DNA of 64,000 bases from Streptomyces sp. NBC_01498 (GTDB taxonomy: Bacteria > Actinomycetota > Actinomycetes > Streptomycetales > Streptomycetaceae): NCBI RefSeq assembly GCF_036327775.1, contig NZ_CP109598.1, forward strand, positions 3,224,001 through 3,288,000, in the 5' to 3' direction. The notes beneath the pieces were generated by a model, which was not told the origin of the DNA, made no database searches, and was given only the letters and a program-made list of their open reading frames with translations. Position 1 is the stretch's first letter; every line of letters begins with the position of its first letter. This document shows positions 34,145-42,820 of this stretch, piece after piece. A program made the position numbers and the translations under genes.

Positions 34145-34279
34145 CGGGCCGCTCCTTGTGATGTGCGGGGTGTGAGGTGCTTTGTCCCTGACCTGGGGGC
34201 GACGTCATTGTCGCCCTCATCTTTCCAGACTCTCGTGCCTGCGCCATGGGTCAGGCCCCGTGGGGCCTCGGCGGGGCCG

Positions 34280-34400
34280 TACGTCAGTACGTCTCGCTAC
34301 GTCGGTACATCGGTACATCGGTACATCGGTACATCGGTACGTCGCTACGTCGCTACGTCGGCTCGTAGTTGCGTCGGTACGTCGGACCACGCCGTGCGTC
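34280..34400. repeat. 10-bp tandem repeats TCGGTACA upstream of fbaA
   Basis: About ten copies of a unit based on cggtacat and cgctacgt fill the gap between pyrE stop and the fbaA promoter region (clearest at 34300-34360, with an exact gtacatcg period of 10 bp). GTAC at fixed spacing along the array gives an unusual phased dyad pattern. Confidence 0.75.
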
Positions 34401-34434
34401 GGACCCTCGGCCGTGCGTCAGGTCGGCCCGTGCG

Positions 34435-34980
34435 TCAGGCCAGGCCGAGGTCGCCCAGCGTGTACGCGCCGACGTAACGAAGCCCCGCGGCCTCGACGGC
34501 CGAGGCCGCCCCCCGGTCCACGATCACCGCGACGGCGACGACCTCACCGCCCGCCTCACGCACCGCCTCGACGGCCGTCAGCGGGGACCCGCCGGTCGTC
34601 GACACGTCCTCCACGACCAGACAGCGGCGGCCCTTGACGTCGGTGCCCTCGATACGCCGCTGCATCCCGTGGGCCTTGCCCTGCTTGCGTACGACGAACG
34701 CGTCCAGCGATCCGCCCCGTGCAGCCGACGCGTGCAGCATCGACGTCGCCACCGGGTCCGCGCCCAGCGTCAGGCCGCCCACGCAGTCGTAGTCGAGACC
34801 GGCCGCGGCGGCGGTGTCGAGCATGACCCGGCCGACGAGCGGCGCGGCCTTCCCGTCGAGCGTGATGCGGCGCAGATCGATGTACCAGTCGGCCTCGATG
34901 CCCGACGAGAGGGTCACTTTGCCGTGCACGACGGCCTTGTCCTTGATCTGCTGGAGCAGCTCAGCGCGTACGTCAGTCAT
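34435..34980 (-). CDS. pyrE: Orotate phosphoribosyltransferase
   Basis: PyrE transfers ribose 5-phosphate from PRPP to orotate, the fifth step of UMP synthesis. The 181-residue product has LSSGIEADWYIDLRRITLDG, YDCVGGLTLGADPVATSML and the PRPP loop RCLVVEDVSTTGGSPLTAVE. It is intact and of normal length. The gene lies apart from the main pyr operon, adjacent to fbaA as in other Streptomyces. Confidence 0.97.
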   Translation of the reverse strand: MTDVRAELLQQIKDKAVVHGKVTLSSGIEADWYIDLRRITLDGKAAPLVGRVMLDTAAAAGLDYDCVGGLTLGADPVATSMLHASAARGGSLDAFVVRKQGKAHGMQRRIEGTDVKGRRCLVVEDVSTTGGSPLTAVEAVREAGGEVVAVAVIVDRGAASAVEAAGLRYVGAYTLGDLGLA

Positions 34981-35034
34981 GGCCCTGAGCTTACGGGCCG
35001 GGTTCCGGGGGCTCCCCGGGGCCGCTGCGCGCCG

Positions 35035-35170
35035 CCCTCCGAGACCGCGCCGGGGTCGAAGACCGCGCCGGGGTCGAAGACCGCGCCGCCCTTCGAGACC
35101 GGGCCGCCCTTCGAGACCGGGCCACTCTTCGAGACCACGCCGCCCTTCGAGACCGCGCCGCCCCCAACCG
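35035..35170. repeat. Tandem repeats (tcgagaccg/gccgcc) before pyrE
   Basis: Between the epimerase stop and the pyrE start region there are six or more copies of an 18-21 bp unit, cgaagaccgcgccggggt followed by gccgcccttcgagaccggg, in tandem. They border on and include the C-terminal region of no gene, since the epimerase stop lies at 35180. Confidence 0.75.
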
Positions 35171-35179
35171 GTGCCGCTG

Positions 35180-35998
35180 TCAGAGGTGGCGCCAGCTCCA
35201 GGTCGTACGGATCTCCAGCGGGTCGATGGGGGTGACCAGCCGGGGTTCGGTGTTGAGCCCGTTCGGCGGGCCGGTCTGCGGCTCCACGCAGACAGCTTCG
35301 GCCTGTTCGTCGTAGACGACGGCCCACTCGGCGGTGCTGGTCACCTTCAGTTCCAGCCGCCCCGGCCAGGTCAGGGTCGCCTCGACGCCGTCGGGCATGC
35401 CGAAGCAGTCGTCCCACGGGCCGGGCTTCGGGTCGATCCGGCGGCCGGTGGGCAGATGGTCGGCGCCGCGCTCCTCCTGCCACTGCGGGGAGAAGTCGAG
35501 CCGTACGGCGTCCGCGTCGGCCGTGGAGCCGTCGAGATGGCGCAGGAACCACGGGTGCCAGCCCGCCTGCGCGGGAAAGGAGTCGTCGTACGTCTCGACG
35601 CCGAGCGACAGCGTCAGCGAGTCGGCGGTGAGCTCGAAGAGCTGCGTGACGCGGCCGGTGTACGGCCACGGGTCGGCCAGCTCGTACGTGAACGCCGCCT
35701 CGCTCTCGCCCTTGCGGGCCGTGCGCCACGCGACGTCGCGGCCGGTGCCGTGGATGGCGTGCGGCGGGGAGTTGAGCGGCAGTTGATGGGCCGTGTCGCC
35801 GTTGCGGAACCGCCCCCGGTCTACGCGCCCGCACCAGGGCACCATCGGGAAGCAGCCGTAACGGTCGCCCTGCCGCAGCAGTTCGGTACCGCCGACGCGC
35901 AGGCCGGCGATCCGGCAGCCGACCGCCGGATGGATGGTCAACTCGGCGTCGCCGGCCGCCAGTCGGATCTCGCGCTTCTGGTCCGTGTCCGTACTCAC
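35180..35998 (-). CDS. Aldose 1-epimerase family protein
   Basis: This 272-residue member of the galactose-mutarotase superfamily has the catalytic-site segment PHAIHGTGRDVAW, a pattern AGWHPWFLRHLDG with the second catalytic His, and the late acid TAEWAVVYDEQAEAVCVEPQ. The enzyme interconverts alpha and beta anomers of hexoses or hexose phosphates. The N-terminus starts MSTDTDQKREIRLAAGDAEL. Its specific sugar is unknown. Single gene between pyrE and the SRPBCC protein. Confidence 0.9.
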   Translation of the reverse strand: MSTDTDQKREIRLAAGDAELTIHPAVGCRIAGLRVGGTELLRQGDRYGCFPMVPWCGRVDRGRFRNGDTAHQLPLNSPPHAIHGTGRDVAWRTARKGESEAAFTYELADPWPYTGRVTQLFELTADSLTLSLGVETYDDSFPAQAGWHPWFLRHLDGSTADADAVRLDFSPQWQEERGADHLPTGRRIDPKPGPWDDCFGMPDGVEATLTWPGRLELKVTSTAEWAVVYDEQAEAVCVEPQTGPPNGLNTEPRLVTPIDPLEIRTTWSWRHL

Positions 35999-36033
35999 GC
36001 CATGACCCTAACCGCCGGGACCCGCCGTACGGT

Positions 36034-37389
36034 TCAACGCCTGCGCCGCAGCGCGCGCCCCACCACGACGGCCCCGGCGATGGCGAGCGCGGCGGCGGGC
36101 GCGACCCAGCGGAGCGCGACGCCGGGGCCACTGGCGTCCGGGGCCTGCTCGGGGGCGTAACGCCCGCGCGGCGGCGCGTGATCGACCTCCTCGGCGCTGC
36201 GCCCGATCATGGTCCGCCGGGCGTGGGCGGCCTCGGCGGGCGGATCGAGCGGCACGAGGAAGTCCCCTTCCCCGGAGGCCGTGGCCCCGAAGCCGACGGA
36301 CGGATCAAGCTCGGAGGGCGAAAGGGGTACGTCGAACTCGCCCCCGCCGAAGTCCCCATCCGGACCCGCCAGATCGGCGTCGCCGGAGGAGTCCTCGCCG
36401 GTCGCGGAGCCACCGGCCCCGCCATCCGCACCCGCTTCGGCCTCTCCGGCACCGCCGGAGCCGTCTGTCTCGTCCGGGTCTGCGGAACCGCCGTCGGCGG
36501 ACCGGCCGGGACCGGGCCGGCCGGACTCACCCGGGGAATCGGAACCGGGAACACGCGAAGACTCGACGGGCCCCCCCGACCCACCCGAAGCGGCACCGCC
36601 GGACGCACCCGCTTCGGCCCCTCCGGGACCACCGGCGCCCCCGGCCTCATCCGGGGCCCCGGTGGCCTCCGCGCCGGTCGGTGCCCCGTCGGCGTCACCG
36701 CCGGGCACACCGGCCCCGGCGCCCGGGGCGCGGCCGGAGGTGCCCCCGCCCGCCGGATTCACGTCACCGTCGCCCCCGCCACGGGAAGCACCGGACCCGG
36801 TGTCCGAGGCGCCCCCGCCCCCCGGGCCCGGCGGCGGCCCCTCACCGGAGGCCGCGCCGGAACCGCCGTCCGCACCCGTCACATCCGTCGCGCCCGTCGC
36901 ACCCTGGTCCGTCCCCGCAGCCGTTCCGGTCCCCGCGACCGCATCCGCGCGGCTCGTGCCGGTGTCGCCGCCCGCCCCCAGCGCCGACGCGAAACGGTCC
37001 AGCAGTCTCCGGCCCGCCGACTCCGACAGCTCCGGGGCGATGTCCGCCAGGCGGCCGTCCGCCGTGGACGTCGCCGTGAAGGTGAGCGTCGTGCCCCCGG
37101 CGGTCTCCGCGAGGACGACGCGGACGCGCGCCGTCGCGGAGCCCGTACCGCGTACCTCCGCGCCCTGGCCCTCCGCCGTGAAACCGCCCGCCCGCTCCGT
37201 GAGCGTCAGCGCGCCGCGATAGGTGATCGCGTGGCCGCCCACGCGGACCTTCAGGCGACCCGACAGCGGACGCGCCGACTCCTCCGCGTCCTGCTGGAGT
37301 CCGGGGACGCAGCGCGCCACGCGGGCATGGTCCCGCAGCGCCTCGCGGAGGGTCTCAGCCGGAACCGGAATGAACACCTCATGCTCCAT
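36034..37389 (-). CDS. SRPBCC/CoxG-like protein with low-complexity linker and C-terminal anchor
   Basis: This 451-residue protein has an N-terminal SRPBCC/CoxG domain (MEHEVFIPVPAETLREALRD ... PGLQQD ... LKVRVGGHAITYRGALTLTE) of about 140 residues. A roughly 230-residue linker rich in Gly, Ala, Asp, Ser and Thr follows. The C-terminus has a membrane helix RWVAPAAALAIAGAVVVGRA and a basic end RRRR. CoxG-type domains bind hydrophobic ligands. Anchored topology with the domain in the cytoplasm is inferred from the basic C-terminus. The linker is longer than I expect for the family. Confidence 0.8.
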   Translation of the reverse strand: MEHEVFIPVPAETLREALRDHARVARCVPGLQQDAEESARPLSGRLKVRVGGHAITYRGALTLTERAGGFTAEGQGAEVRGTGSATARVRVVLAETAGGTTLTFTATSTADGRLADIAPELSESAGRRLLDRFASALGAGGDTGTSRADAVAGTGTAAGTDQGATGATDVTGADGGSGAASGEGPPPGPGGGGASDTGSGASRGGGDGDVNPAGGGTSGRAPGAGAGVPGGDADGAPTGAEATGAPDEAGGAGGPGGAEAGASGGAASGGSGGPVESSRVPGSDSPGESGRPGPGRSADGGSADPDETDGSGGAGEAEAGADGGAGGSATGEDSSGDADLAGPDGDFGGGEFDVPLSPSELDPSVGFGATASGEGDFLVPLDPPAEAAHARRTMIGRSAEEVDHAPPRGRYAPEQAPDASGPGVALRWVAPAAALAIAGAVVVGRALRRRR

Positions 37390-37470
37390 GGGATCCGAGC
37401 CTACTCAGCCCCGCCGCATCAGGCGTCCCCCCGCGCACAACGGCTGCCGGGGCCGGGTCGGCGGCACCGC

Positions 37471-39168
37471 TCACCCCGCGTACCTCGGATGCACCAGCGT
37501 CGACGGGGGCAGATCCGGTATCCGGGTGCGTTCCGCCCCGCGTACCCCCGCTTCCAGGACGGGCGGCGCCAGTGACCGCAGCGCAGGCGCGTCCCGGGGG
37601 AGCCCGACCTCCGGCGGCCGGCCGACGGCGGCCAGCAGGAACCCCCAGTCCGGCCGTGCGCCCACCCCCGCGCCGCCGGCCCCGCGCTGGGCGTCGCGCA
37701 CCCGGTCCGGCCCCGCCCGGAAGCCGGAGACCCGCCCCGTGGCGCTGTACGGGCTCGTACGGAACCCCGCCGCCCGCAGGGTGGCGTCGACCGTCCAGTA
37801 CGTACGCGGCCTGGCCGACGGCGGCCCCGCGTGCACGGCCAGCCGCCCACCCTCGGCCAGCACCCGGGACGCGAGCCCGTAGAACTCCTCCGAGTAGAGC
37901 TTGGTGCTCGGGGTGATCCCCGGGTTCGGCAGGTCGGAGACCACCACGTCGTACGGCTGCGCCCCGGGCCCCGCCCGACCGCCCGGCCCGTCCTTCGTCC
38001 GCTCTCCCGTCCCGCCGGGCGTCCCCGGCCCGGCCGCCCCGCGCTCCCGCAGCCACGCGAACGCGTCCGCGTACTCCACCCGGAGGCGGGGGTCGTCGTA
38101 CACATGCCGGTTCAGCTCCGCCAGCGCCGGGTCCGTACGCGCCAGACGGGCCACGCCGGGGTCGAGCTCCACGAGGGTGACCGAACGGACGTCCGGATAC
38201 CGCAGCACCTCCCGCGCCGCCAGCCCGTCCCCGCCGCCGAGGATCAGCACGCGCGCGTGGCGCCCGCGCATCGCCGGATGCACCAGAGCCTCGTGATACC
38301 GGAACTCGTCCCGCTCGCTGACCCGCAGCCGCCCGTCCAGATACAGGTCCACCGGCCCGTCGCGCCCGCCGATGAGGACCACCTCCTGGACCTCCGTCTG
38401 GACGGCGACCCGCACCCCGTCCCCGTACACCGCCCGCCGCGCGGCCCGCTCGAAGTCGTCCACCAGGACGGCGGCCGTGCCCAGCACCGCGAGCACCAGC
38501 GCGTTCACGAGCAGCAGCAGTCCGCGCTCACGGCCCGTCAGATCCCGGCCGAAGACCCAGAGCACCAGCGCGCCGCCGGCGACCACATTGACCGCGCCGG
38601 TCAGCAGCGCGCCCGTGAGCTGGCCGAACCACGGCAGCAGCAGGAACGGGAACGCCAGCCCGCCGACCAGCGCGCCCACGTAGTCCGCCGCGAAGAGATC
38701 GGCGACCGTCCCGCCCGCGTCCTGCCGCGAGACCCGCTGGATGAGGGTCATGAGCAGCGGGATCTCCGCGCCGATGAGCACCCCGATGGCGAGCGAGAAC
38801 CCGATCAGCGCGGGCCGCGACTCGCCCATCCAGGCGAATGTCGCGTACAGCACCAGCGCCGAGCAGCCGCCCAGCAGCGCGAGCGCCGCCTCCACCAGGC
38901 CGAAACCGACCGCCGCCCGGCAGCGCAGCCGCTTCGCGAGCAGCGAGCCGAGGCCCATCGCGAAGACCATCAGGGACAGGACGACCGACGCCTGGGTGAC
39001 CGAGTCCCCGATCAGATACGACGCGAGGGCGACCAGCTCCAGCTCGTACACCAGCCCGCACGCGGCGCACACGAAAACGACGGCGAGGATCAGGAAGCGA
39101 CCCGCGCTCGGTCGGACGGGCAGCCGGACCGCGTTCTCGGGCGGGCCGACCACGGACTGGTCGATCAT
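37471..39168 (-). CDS. speE: Membrane-bound spermidine synthase-like aminopropyltransferase
   Basis: The 565-residue protein has seven or eight hydrophobic segments in residues 25-220 (for example [20 protein letters not shown]) and a C-terminal spermidine-synthase fold with [32 protein letters not shown] and [13 protein letters not shown]. The fold transfers an aminopropyl group from decarboxylated SAM to a polyamine. Membrane-fused versions are common in Streptomyces and their activity is unproven, hence the tentative symbol. A Gly/Thr/Pro insertion of about 20 residues ([20 protein letters not shown]) precedes the active-site loop. Confidence 0.8.
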   Translation of the reverse strand: MIDQSVVGPPENAVRLPVRPSAGRFLILAVVFVCAACGLVYELELVALASYLIGDSVTQASVVLSLMVFAMGLGSLLAKRLRCRAAVGFGLVEAALALLGGCSALVLYATFAWMGESRPALIGFSLAIGVLIGAEIPLLMTLIQRVSRQDAGGTVADLFAADYVGALVGGLAFPFLLLPWFGQLTGALLTGAVNVVAGGALVLWVFGRDLTGRERGLLLLVNALVLAVLGTAAVLVDDFERAARRAVYGDGVRVAVQTEVQEVVLIGGRDGPVDLYLDGRLRVSERDEFRYHEALVHPAMRGRHARVLILGGGDGLAAREVLRYPDVRSVTLVELDPGVARLARTDPALAELNRHVYDDPRLRVEYADAFAWLRERGAAGPGTPGGTGERTKDGPGGRAGPGAQPYDVVVSDLPNPGITPSTKLYSEEFYGLASRVLAEGGRLAVHAGPPSARPRTYWTVDATLRAAGFRTSPYSATGRVSGFRAGPDRVRDAQRGAGGAGVGARPDWGFLLAAVGRPPEVGLPRDAPALRSLAPPVLEAGVRGAERTRIPDLPPSTLVHPRYAG

Positions 39169-39377
39169 TTCAGTAACGCTACGTCACGACGTCCGTGCGG
39201 CCGGTCACCCACAAGAGTGGTAACCGGCGTTCACACCCGCCCAGTTGACCCGCACGCCCCCACGTCACCCCGCACGCCCCCGACCACCCCACCCGCACCC
39301 CCGCCACCCCCGCCCCGGCCACCCTCACCGCCTCACCGCCTCACCGCCTCACCGCCTCACCGACCGGACCCCACCCC
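39169..39377. repeat. 8-bp tandem repeat GCCTCACC between speE and DUF2617
   Basis: Five perfect copies of gcctcacc lie at about 39326-39365, next to looser cacccgcaccc and cacgccccc runs. No gene is apparent. The array directly follows the DUF2617 stop codon on the minus strand. Confidence 0.7.
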
Positions 39378-39896
39378 CTACAACGCGACCGGCACCCGCA
39401 CCCCCACCCGCGTCCGCGTCACCACCAGCGCCCCCTCCTGCGGATACGCGTGCCAGGTACGCCACGACACCTGCCCCTCGTGCCGCTGCACGAGCATCGC
39501 GGTGAACGCGTAGGGCTCACCGGGAAACGTCCCCGCGAGTCCGTTCGGATGGTCCGCGACCAGCGCGAGCAACTCCTGCGCGCGCCCCGCGAACGAGCCC
39601 TGCGACAACGTCTCGACCCGGGCTGCGAATTCGTACTCCCAGTCCCCCACGCGCTCGGCGACACCCAGCGGCAGCGGCGTACTGCTGCCCGGGATGCAGG
39701 CCACCGTTTCGGAGCAACTCCCCTGTGCCTCCTCGACAAGCACCTGATGGGAGGCGCCGAGAAGCCTCAACTGAACCTTCGCGCCGGTGAGTTCGAGATC
39801 AAGGACGGCGAGGGCGGGCAGCGGTTCGCGCCCCAGGGCCCAGGCCAGGTCGGCGGCACGGGTGTCGGTGTAGGCGGTAAGGAGAGTTCTGAGCAT
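39378..39896 (-). CDS. DUF2617 family protein
   Basis: This 172-residue actinobacterial protein starts MLRTLLTAYTDTRAADLAWA. DUF2617 is recognised by ALAVLDLELTGAKVQLRLLG, CIPGSSTPLPLGVAERVGDW and LSQGSFAGRAQELLALVADH. The closing WRTWHAYPQEGALVVTRTRV fits the conserved end. The ATG at 39894-39896 is chosen because the upstream frame is low-complexity. The function is unknown; conservation across Streptomyces in this neighbourhood suggests a housekeeping role. Confidence 0.85.
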   Translation of the reverse strand: MLRTLLTAYTDTRAADLAWALGREPLPALAVLDLELTGAKVQLRLLGASHQVLVEEAQGSCSETVACIPGSSTPLPLGVAERVGDWEYEFAARVETLSQGSFAGRAQELLALVADHPNGLAGTFPGEPYAFTAMLVQRHEGQVSWRTWHAYPQEGALVVTRTRVGVRVPVAL

Positions 39897-40241
39897 GGGT
39901 CGGCTCCGCAAACACGCTTGGCAAAGTGGACCGGGTGGCGTCCCGGAGGATGAAAGGGAGAGGTGGCAGCGGTGAACTGGGGTGTGGGAGAGAAGAGTTG
40001 AGAGGGCTGAGAGCTGAGGAGTGACGGCGGTGGAGATCGTCTGCTCGGCTCCGCACGAAGGTCCGAGGTTCGAGGCCCGAGGTCCGGGGGCTGGAAATCT
40101 CAACAGCGAGAGAATCACGAAGTAAGGGGCGCCCACCGCGTTTTTACCCAACTTGACGGGGTTTCCATCCCCTCGGGGGCACCACAGTTCACCTGTTCAA
40201 CGAACAACCGCCCCACGGCTCGCCACGAGCCCCAACACGAC
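39897..40241. other. Intergenic, promoter region of DUF2617 gene
   Basis: About 345 bp without a gene. The AT-rich patch at 40138-40155 (gcgtttttacccaacttg) gives TAAAAACG on the minus strand and is the best promoter candidate for the DUF2617 gene, although distant. No repeats or hairpins of note apart from the terminator listed next to it. Confidence 0.35.
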
Positions 40242-40274
40242 GGTGCCCGGCGGAAGTTCACTCCGCCGGGCACC
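40242..40274. terminator. Strong bidirectional hairpin
   Basis: A perfect 13-bp stem, GGTGCCCGGCGGA and its complement TCCGCCGGGCACC, with a 7-base loop (agttcac) lies 30 bp after the stop of the Gly/Ser/Cys-rich membrane protein. There is no long T-run. It should stop transcription of that gene. Confidence 0.8.
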
Positions 40275-40303
40275 CTCGTCGACTACGGACCAGCTGCCCC
40301 GTG

Positions 40304-40606
40304 TCAGCTGCCTCCGCCGCCACACCCCCCGCCCCCGCCGCAGGAGGACGAACCTCCTCCGCACGACGACGAGCCGCCTCCGTCCGATGACGAACCACCG
40401 CCACCGCTGTCTCCCCCGGCCCACCAGCTCGTGTGCTCACCGCCCCCGCCGTCGCCGCCCGACCGCCGGCCGCTCGCACGGAACCCGCGGTTCTGGTTCC
40501 GCGCCAGCCGCTTCGCGAAGCTCCCCAGCGCGAACAGGAACCCGACAACCAACAGGACGAAAAACCCGAAGGCCAGTCCCACTACTCCCATCGACCCCAC
40601 CGTCAT
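40304..40606 (-). CDS. Small membrane protein with Gly/Ser/Cys-rich tail
   Basis: This 100-residue protein starts at ATG 40604-40606 behind GGGGGAAGA. One membrane helix (VVGLAFGFFVLLVVGFLFAL) precedes a basic patch (FAKRLARNQNRGFRASGRRS). The tail is SWWAGGDSGGGGSSSDGGGS then repeats of SSSCGGG ending CGGGGS, with three cysteines in a glycine bed. The combination suggests a membrane-anchored metal-binding or disulfide-forming tail; the function is unknown. It is divergent from the PLP aminotransferase and followed by a strong terminator. Confidence 0.75.
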   Translation of the reverse strand: MTVGSMGVVGLAFGFFVLLVVGFLFALGSFAKRLARNQNRGFRASGRRSGGDGGGGEHTSWWAGGDSGGGGSSSDGGGSSSCGGGSSSCGGGGGCGGGGS

Positions 40607-40762
40607 TTCTTCCCCCGAGACGAGGCCCCCCGCGCCCTCGCGGACCGGCTTCGCCAGTGATCGGCTTCGTGCCGTCTTCTGTTGTGACTGGGGGATGCCC
40701 CCGCCCCCACCGGGCCAAAGCAGACTTGAGCAAGTCCAGAGCTTCGGCGCAGGATGGCCGCC

Positions 40763-41992
40763 ATGACCGCCACGAATCCCCCGACACCCGCCGCGAGCGA
40801 CACCCCGGCGGCGCCCGGCCGCGCCCGGCCCCTGCTCAACCGCCGCCTCGCGGAGTTCGGGACGACGATCTTCGCCGAGATGTCGGCACTGGCCGTCCGC
40901 ACCGGCGCGATCAACCTGGGCCAGGGGTTTCCCGACACCGACGGGCCCGAGGAGGTCCGGGAGGCGGCGGTACGGGCGCTGCGCGACGGCCGCGGCAACC
41001 AGTACCCGCCGGGCCCCGGCGTCCCCGAGCTGCGCACCGCGATCGCCGGCCACCAGCGGCACTGGTACGGCCTGACGTACGACCCCGACACCGAGGTCCT
41101 GGTCACGGCGGGCGCCACCGAGGCGATCGCAGCGTCCCTGCTGGCCCTGGTCGAGCCCGGCGACGAGGTGATCGCCCTGGAGCCGTACTACGACTCGTAC
41201 GCCGCCTCCGTCGCCCTCGCGGGCGGCACCCGCGTGCCCGTGACCCTGCGGCCCCGCGACGGGGCGTACCACCTGGACCTGGACGAGCTGCGCGACGCGG
41301 TCACCCCGCGTACCCGGCTGATCCTCCTCAACACCCCGCACAACCCGACCGGCACGGTCCTCACCCGCGAGGAGCTGGCGGCCGTGGCGGCGCTGGCCGT
41401 CGAGCGGGATCTGCTGGTCGTCACCGACGAGGTGTACGAACACCTGGTCTTCGACGGCGAGCACCTGCCGATCGCGTCGTTCCCGGGAATGCGCGAACGG
41501 ACGGTCACCATCGGGAGCGCGGGCAAGACGTTCTCGTTCACGGGGTGGAAGGTCGGCTGGGTGACGGCCACCCCGGAGCTGGTGACGGCGGTCCGGTCGG
41601 CGAAGCAGTTCCTGACGTACGTCTCGGCGGGCCCGTTCCAGTACGCCGTGGCCGAGGCGCTCCGCCTCCCCGACAGCTACTTCCACGAGCTCCGCGACGG
41701 CCTGCGGGCCAAGCGCGACCTGCTGTCGGCGGGCCTCACGGCGGCGGGTTTCGCGGTCTACCGCCCGGCGGGCACGTACTTCGTCACGACGGACATCCGC
41801 CCCCTCGGCGAGAGCGACGGCTTCGCCTTCTGCCGGGCGCTGCCGGAACGGTGCGGCGTGGTGGCCGTACCGAACGCCGTCTTCTACGACCACCGGTCCG
41901 AGGGCGCGCCCTTCGTACGGTTCGCGTTCTGCAAGCGGAAGGGTGTGATAGAAGCAGCAATCGAAAGGTTGTCTGTGCTGCGGAAACGCTGA
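40763..41992 (+). CDS. PLP aminotransferase (DapC/KAT-type), 3' end probably replaced by prophage DNA
   Basis: This 409-residue class I/II aminotransferase has INLGQGFPDTDGPEEVREAA, TAGATEAIAASLLALV, NTPHNPTG, VTDEVYEHLVFDG and the Schiff-base motif SAGKTFSFTGWKVGW. Relatives act as N-succinyldiaminopimelate, methionine or glutamine-type aminotransferases. ATG 40763 is chosen over 40754 because AGGA lies eight bases upstream. After FVRFAFCKRKG the last 17 codons (VIEAAIERLSVLRKR) are strikingly AT-richer, consistent with phage-supplied sequence after a site-specific junction. The gene stays open, so function is probably retained. Confidence 0.9.
   Translation: MTATNPPTPAASDTPAAPGRARPLLNRRLAEFGTTIFAEMSALAVRTGAINLGQGFPDTDGPEEVREAAVRALRDGRGNQYPPGPGVPELRTAIAGHQRHWYGLTYDPDTEVLVTAGATEAIAASLLALVEPGDEVIALEPYYDSYAASVALAGGTRVPVTLRPRDGAYHLDLDELRDAVTPRTRLILLNTPHNPTGTVLTREELAAVAALAVERDLLVVTDEVYEHLVFDGEHLPIASFPGMRERTVTIGSAGKTFSFTGWKVGWVTATPELVTAVRSAKQFLTYVSAGPFQYAVAEALRLPDSYFHELRDGLRAKRDLLSAGLTAAGFAVYRPAGTYFVTTDIRPLGESDGFAFCRALPERCGVVAVPNAVFYDHRSEGAPFVRFAFCKRKGVIEAAIERLSVLRKR
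41925..41960. other. Candidate left attachment junction (attL) of the prophage
   Basis: Within the aminotransferase 3' end, GC-rich chromosomal sequence (ttcgcgttctgcaagcgg) changes abruptly at about 41937-41945 to AT-richer DNA (gtgatagaagcagcaatcg) that continues into the prophage genes. The placement predicts a crossover in or near ttctgcaagcggaag. The matching right junction is not in the window. Confidence 0.45.
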
Positions 41993-42015
41993 TTCAGCGT
42001 CCGGAGCTGGGCAAA

Positions 42016-42345
42016 TCAGGCCGAGGGCGCCCCGTGGAGACGCACCCCGGGGTAGTCCATGCCCATGGCGGCCCAGAAGAGTTCCCGCTGACGTTTGCGC
42101 GCCGTCCGGAGGTTCAGCGTCTCGGCTTCCTGGTTCCGCAAGTACGCGGCGTAGTACGGCCGGATGAGTTCCACCTCTTCCCCGTCCAACCGCTCGTTGC
42201 GCTCCTGGACGTGGGGCGGAAGGGGCTCCGCTGGGGCCGGGGTGGGTGCTGCCGGGGCGTTCAGGTGAGCGGCGGAGTGGCGTCCGGGCTTGCTGCCGAA
42301 CAGAGTGCCGATGAGTTCCAGGGCGCGCACGATAAGGTCTCGCAT
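42016..42345 (-). CDS. Hypothetical prophage protein, 109 aa
   Basis: The product starts MRDLIVRALELIGTLFGSKP from ATG 42343-42345, preceded by AAGGAG. A Pro/Ala-rich middle leads to an acidic and helical end (QERNERLDGEEVELIRPYYA then AYLRNQEAETLNLRTARKRQ). It is the leftmost prophage gene and is divergent from the GntR regulator, sharing its operator region. Similar small proteins occur beside GntR regulators in actinobacterial integrative elements; the function is unknown. Confidence 0.7.
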   Translation of the reverse strand: MRDLIVRALELIGTLFGSKPGRHSAAHLNAPAAPTPAPAEPLPPHVQERNERLDGEEVELIRPYYAAYLRNQEAETLNLRTARKRQRELFWAAMGMDYPGVRLHGAPSA

Positions 42346-42439
42346 GTCACAGCTCCTTGGGCTGTTGGCCATGCCCCGGGACGGATTAGCGGATACCAGC
42401 CGCCTCCGTCGCCGGGGTTCTGTCTGGGCTGACACTACC

Positions 42440-42521
42440 TAGACTTGTCTATCTTCGTCTATTGACGTACAGCGACGTACAGACGTCTGACCGGATGTTC
42501 GCCCTTGTCTAGGCTGGTGGG
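42440..42521. promoter_or_regulatory. GntR promoter and operator repeats
   Basis: The perfect inverted repeat TAGAC-tt-GTCTA (42440-42451) and direct repeats GACGTACAG (42464-42472 and 42474-42482) lie between divergent genes. For the GntR gene, CTGACC (42487-42492), 17 bp, then TAGGCT (42510-42515) ends six bases before the ATG, giving a leaderless promoter. The repeats are natural binding sites for the GntR product, so this looks like a self-controlled switch. Confidence 0.55.
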
Positions 42522-42794
42522 ATGCCTGAGATCGACCACGAGTCGCCCACGCCGGTGTACCGGCAGATTGCCGCCTTGATCGTTCAGGAGATCGAGAGTG
42601 GCGCCCTTCCGGTGAACCGGAAAATCCCTTCTGAGTCCGCCTTGACTCAACGCTTCGGCGTGGCCCGGGAGACCGCCCGAAACGCGGTAAAGCACCTGCG
42701 GGAAGCGGGCTGGGTTTTCACCGTGCCTCAGCGCGGAACGTACGTTGCGGAACCGGGCGGGCCAGCCGGCGAGGACGAGCACCAGGGCGACTAG
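42522..42794 (+). CDS. GntR-family regulator
   Basis: This 90-residue winged-helix protein contains TPVYRQIAALIVQEIESGAL, RFGVARETARNAVKHLREAG and VFTVPQRGTYVAEPGGP, the full DNA-binding domain with no effector domain. Such minimal GntR proteins (KorSA-like) repress excision or transfer genes in actinobacterial integrative elements. It is one of few rightward genes of the prophage. Its promoter is probably leaderless and autoregulated. Its targets may include the divergent 109-aa gene. Confidence 0.85.
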   Translation: MPEIDHESPTPVYRQIAALIVQEIESGALPVNRKIPSESALTQRFGVARETARNAVKHLREAGWVFTVPQRGTYVAEPGGPAGEDEHQGD

Positions 42795-42820
42795 GGGCAC
42801 TCCGGAGCGTCGGAGTCGTC

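Noticed and set aside
36178..37575. Plus-strand frames opposite the SRPBCC and SpeE genes
   Set aside because: They follow the Gly/Ala-rich linker on the other strand and have no start signal or homology.
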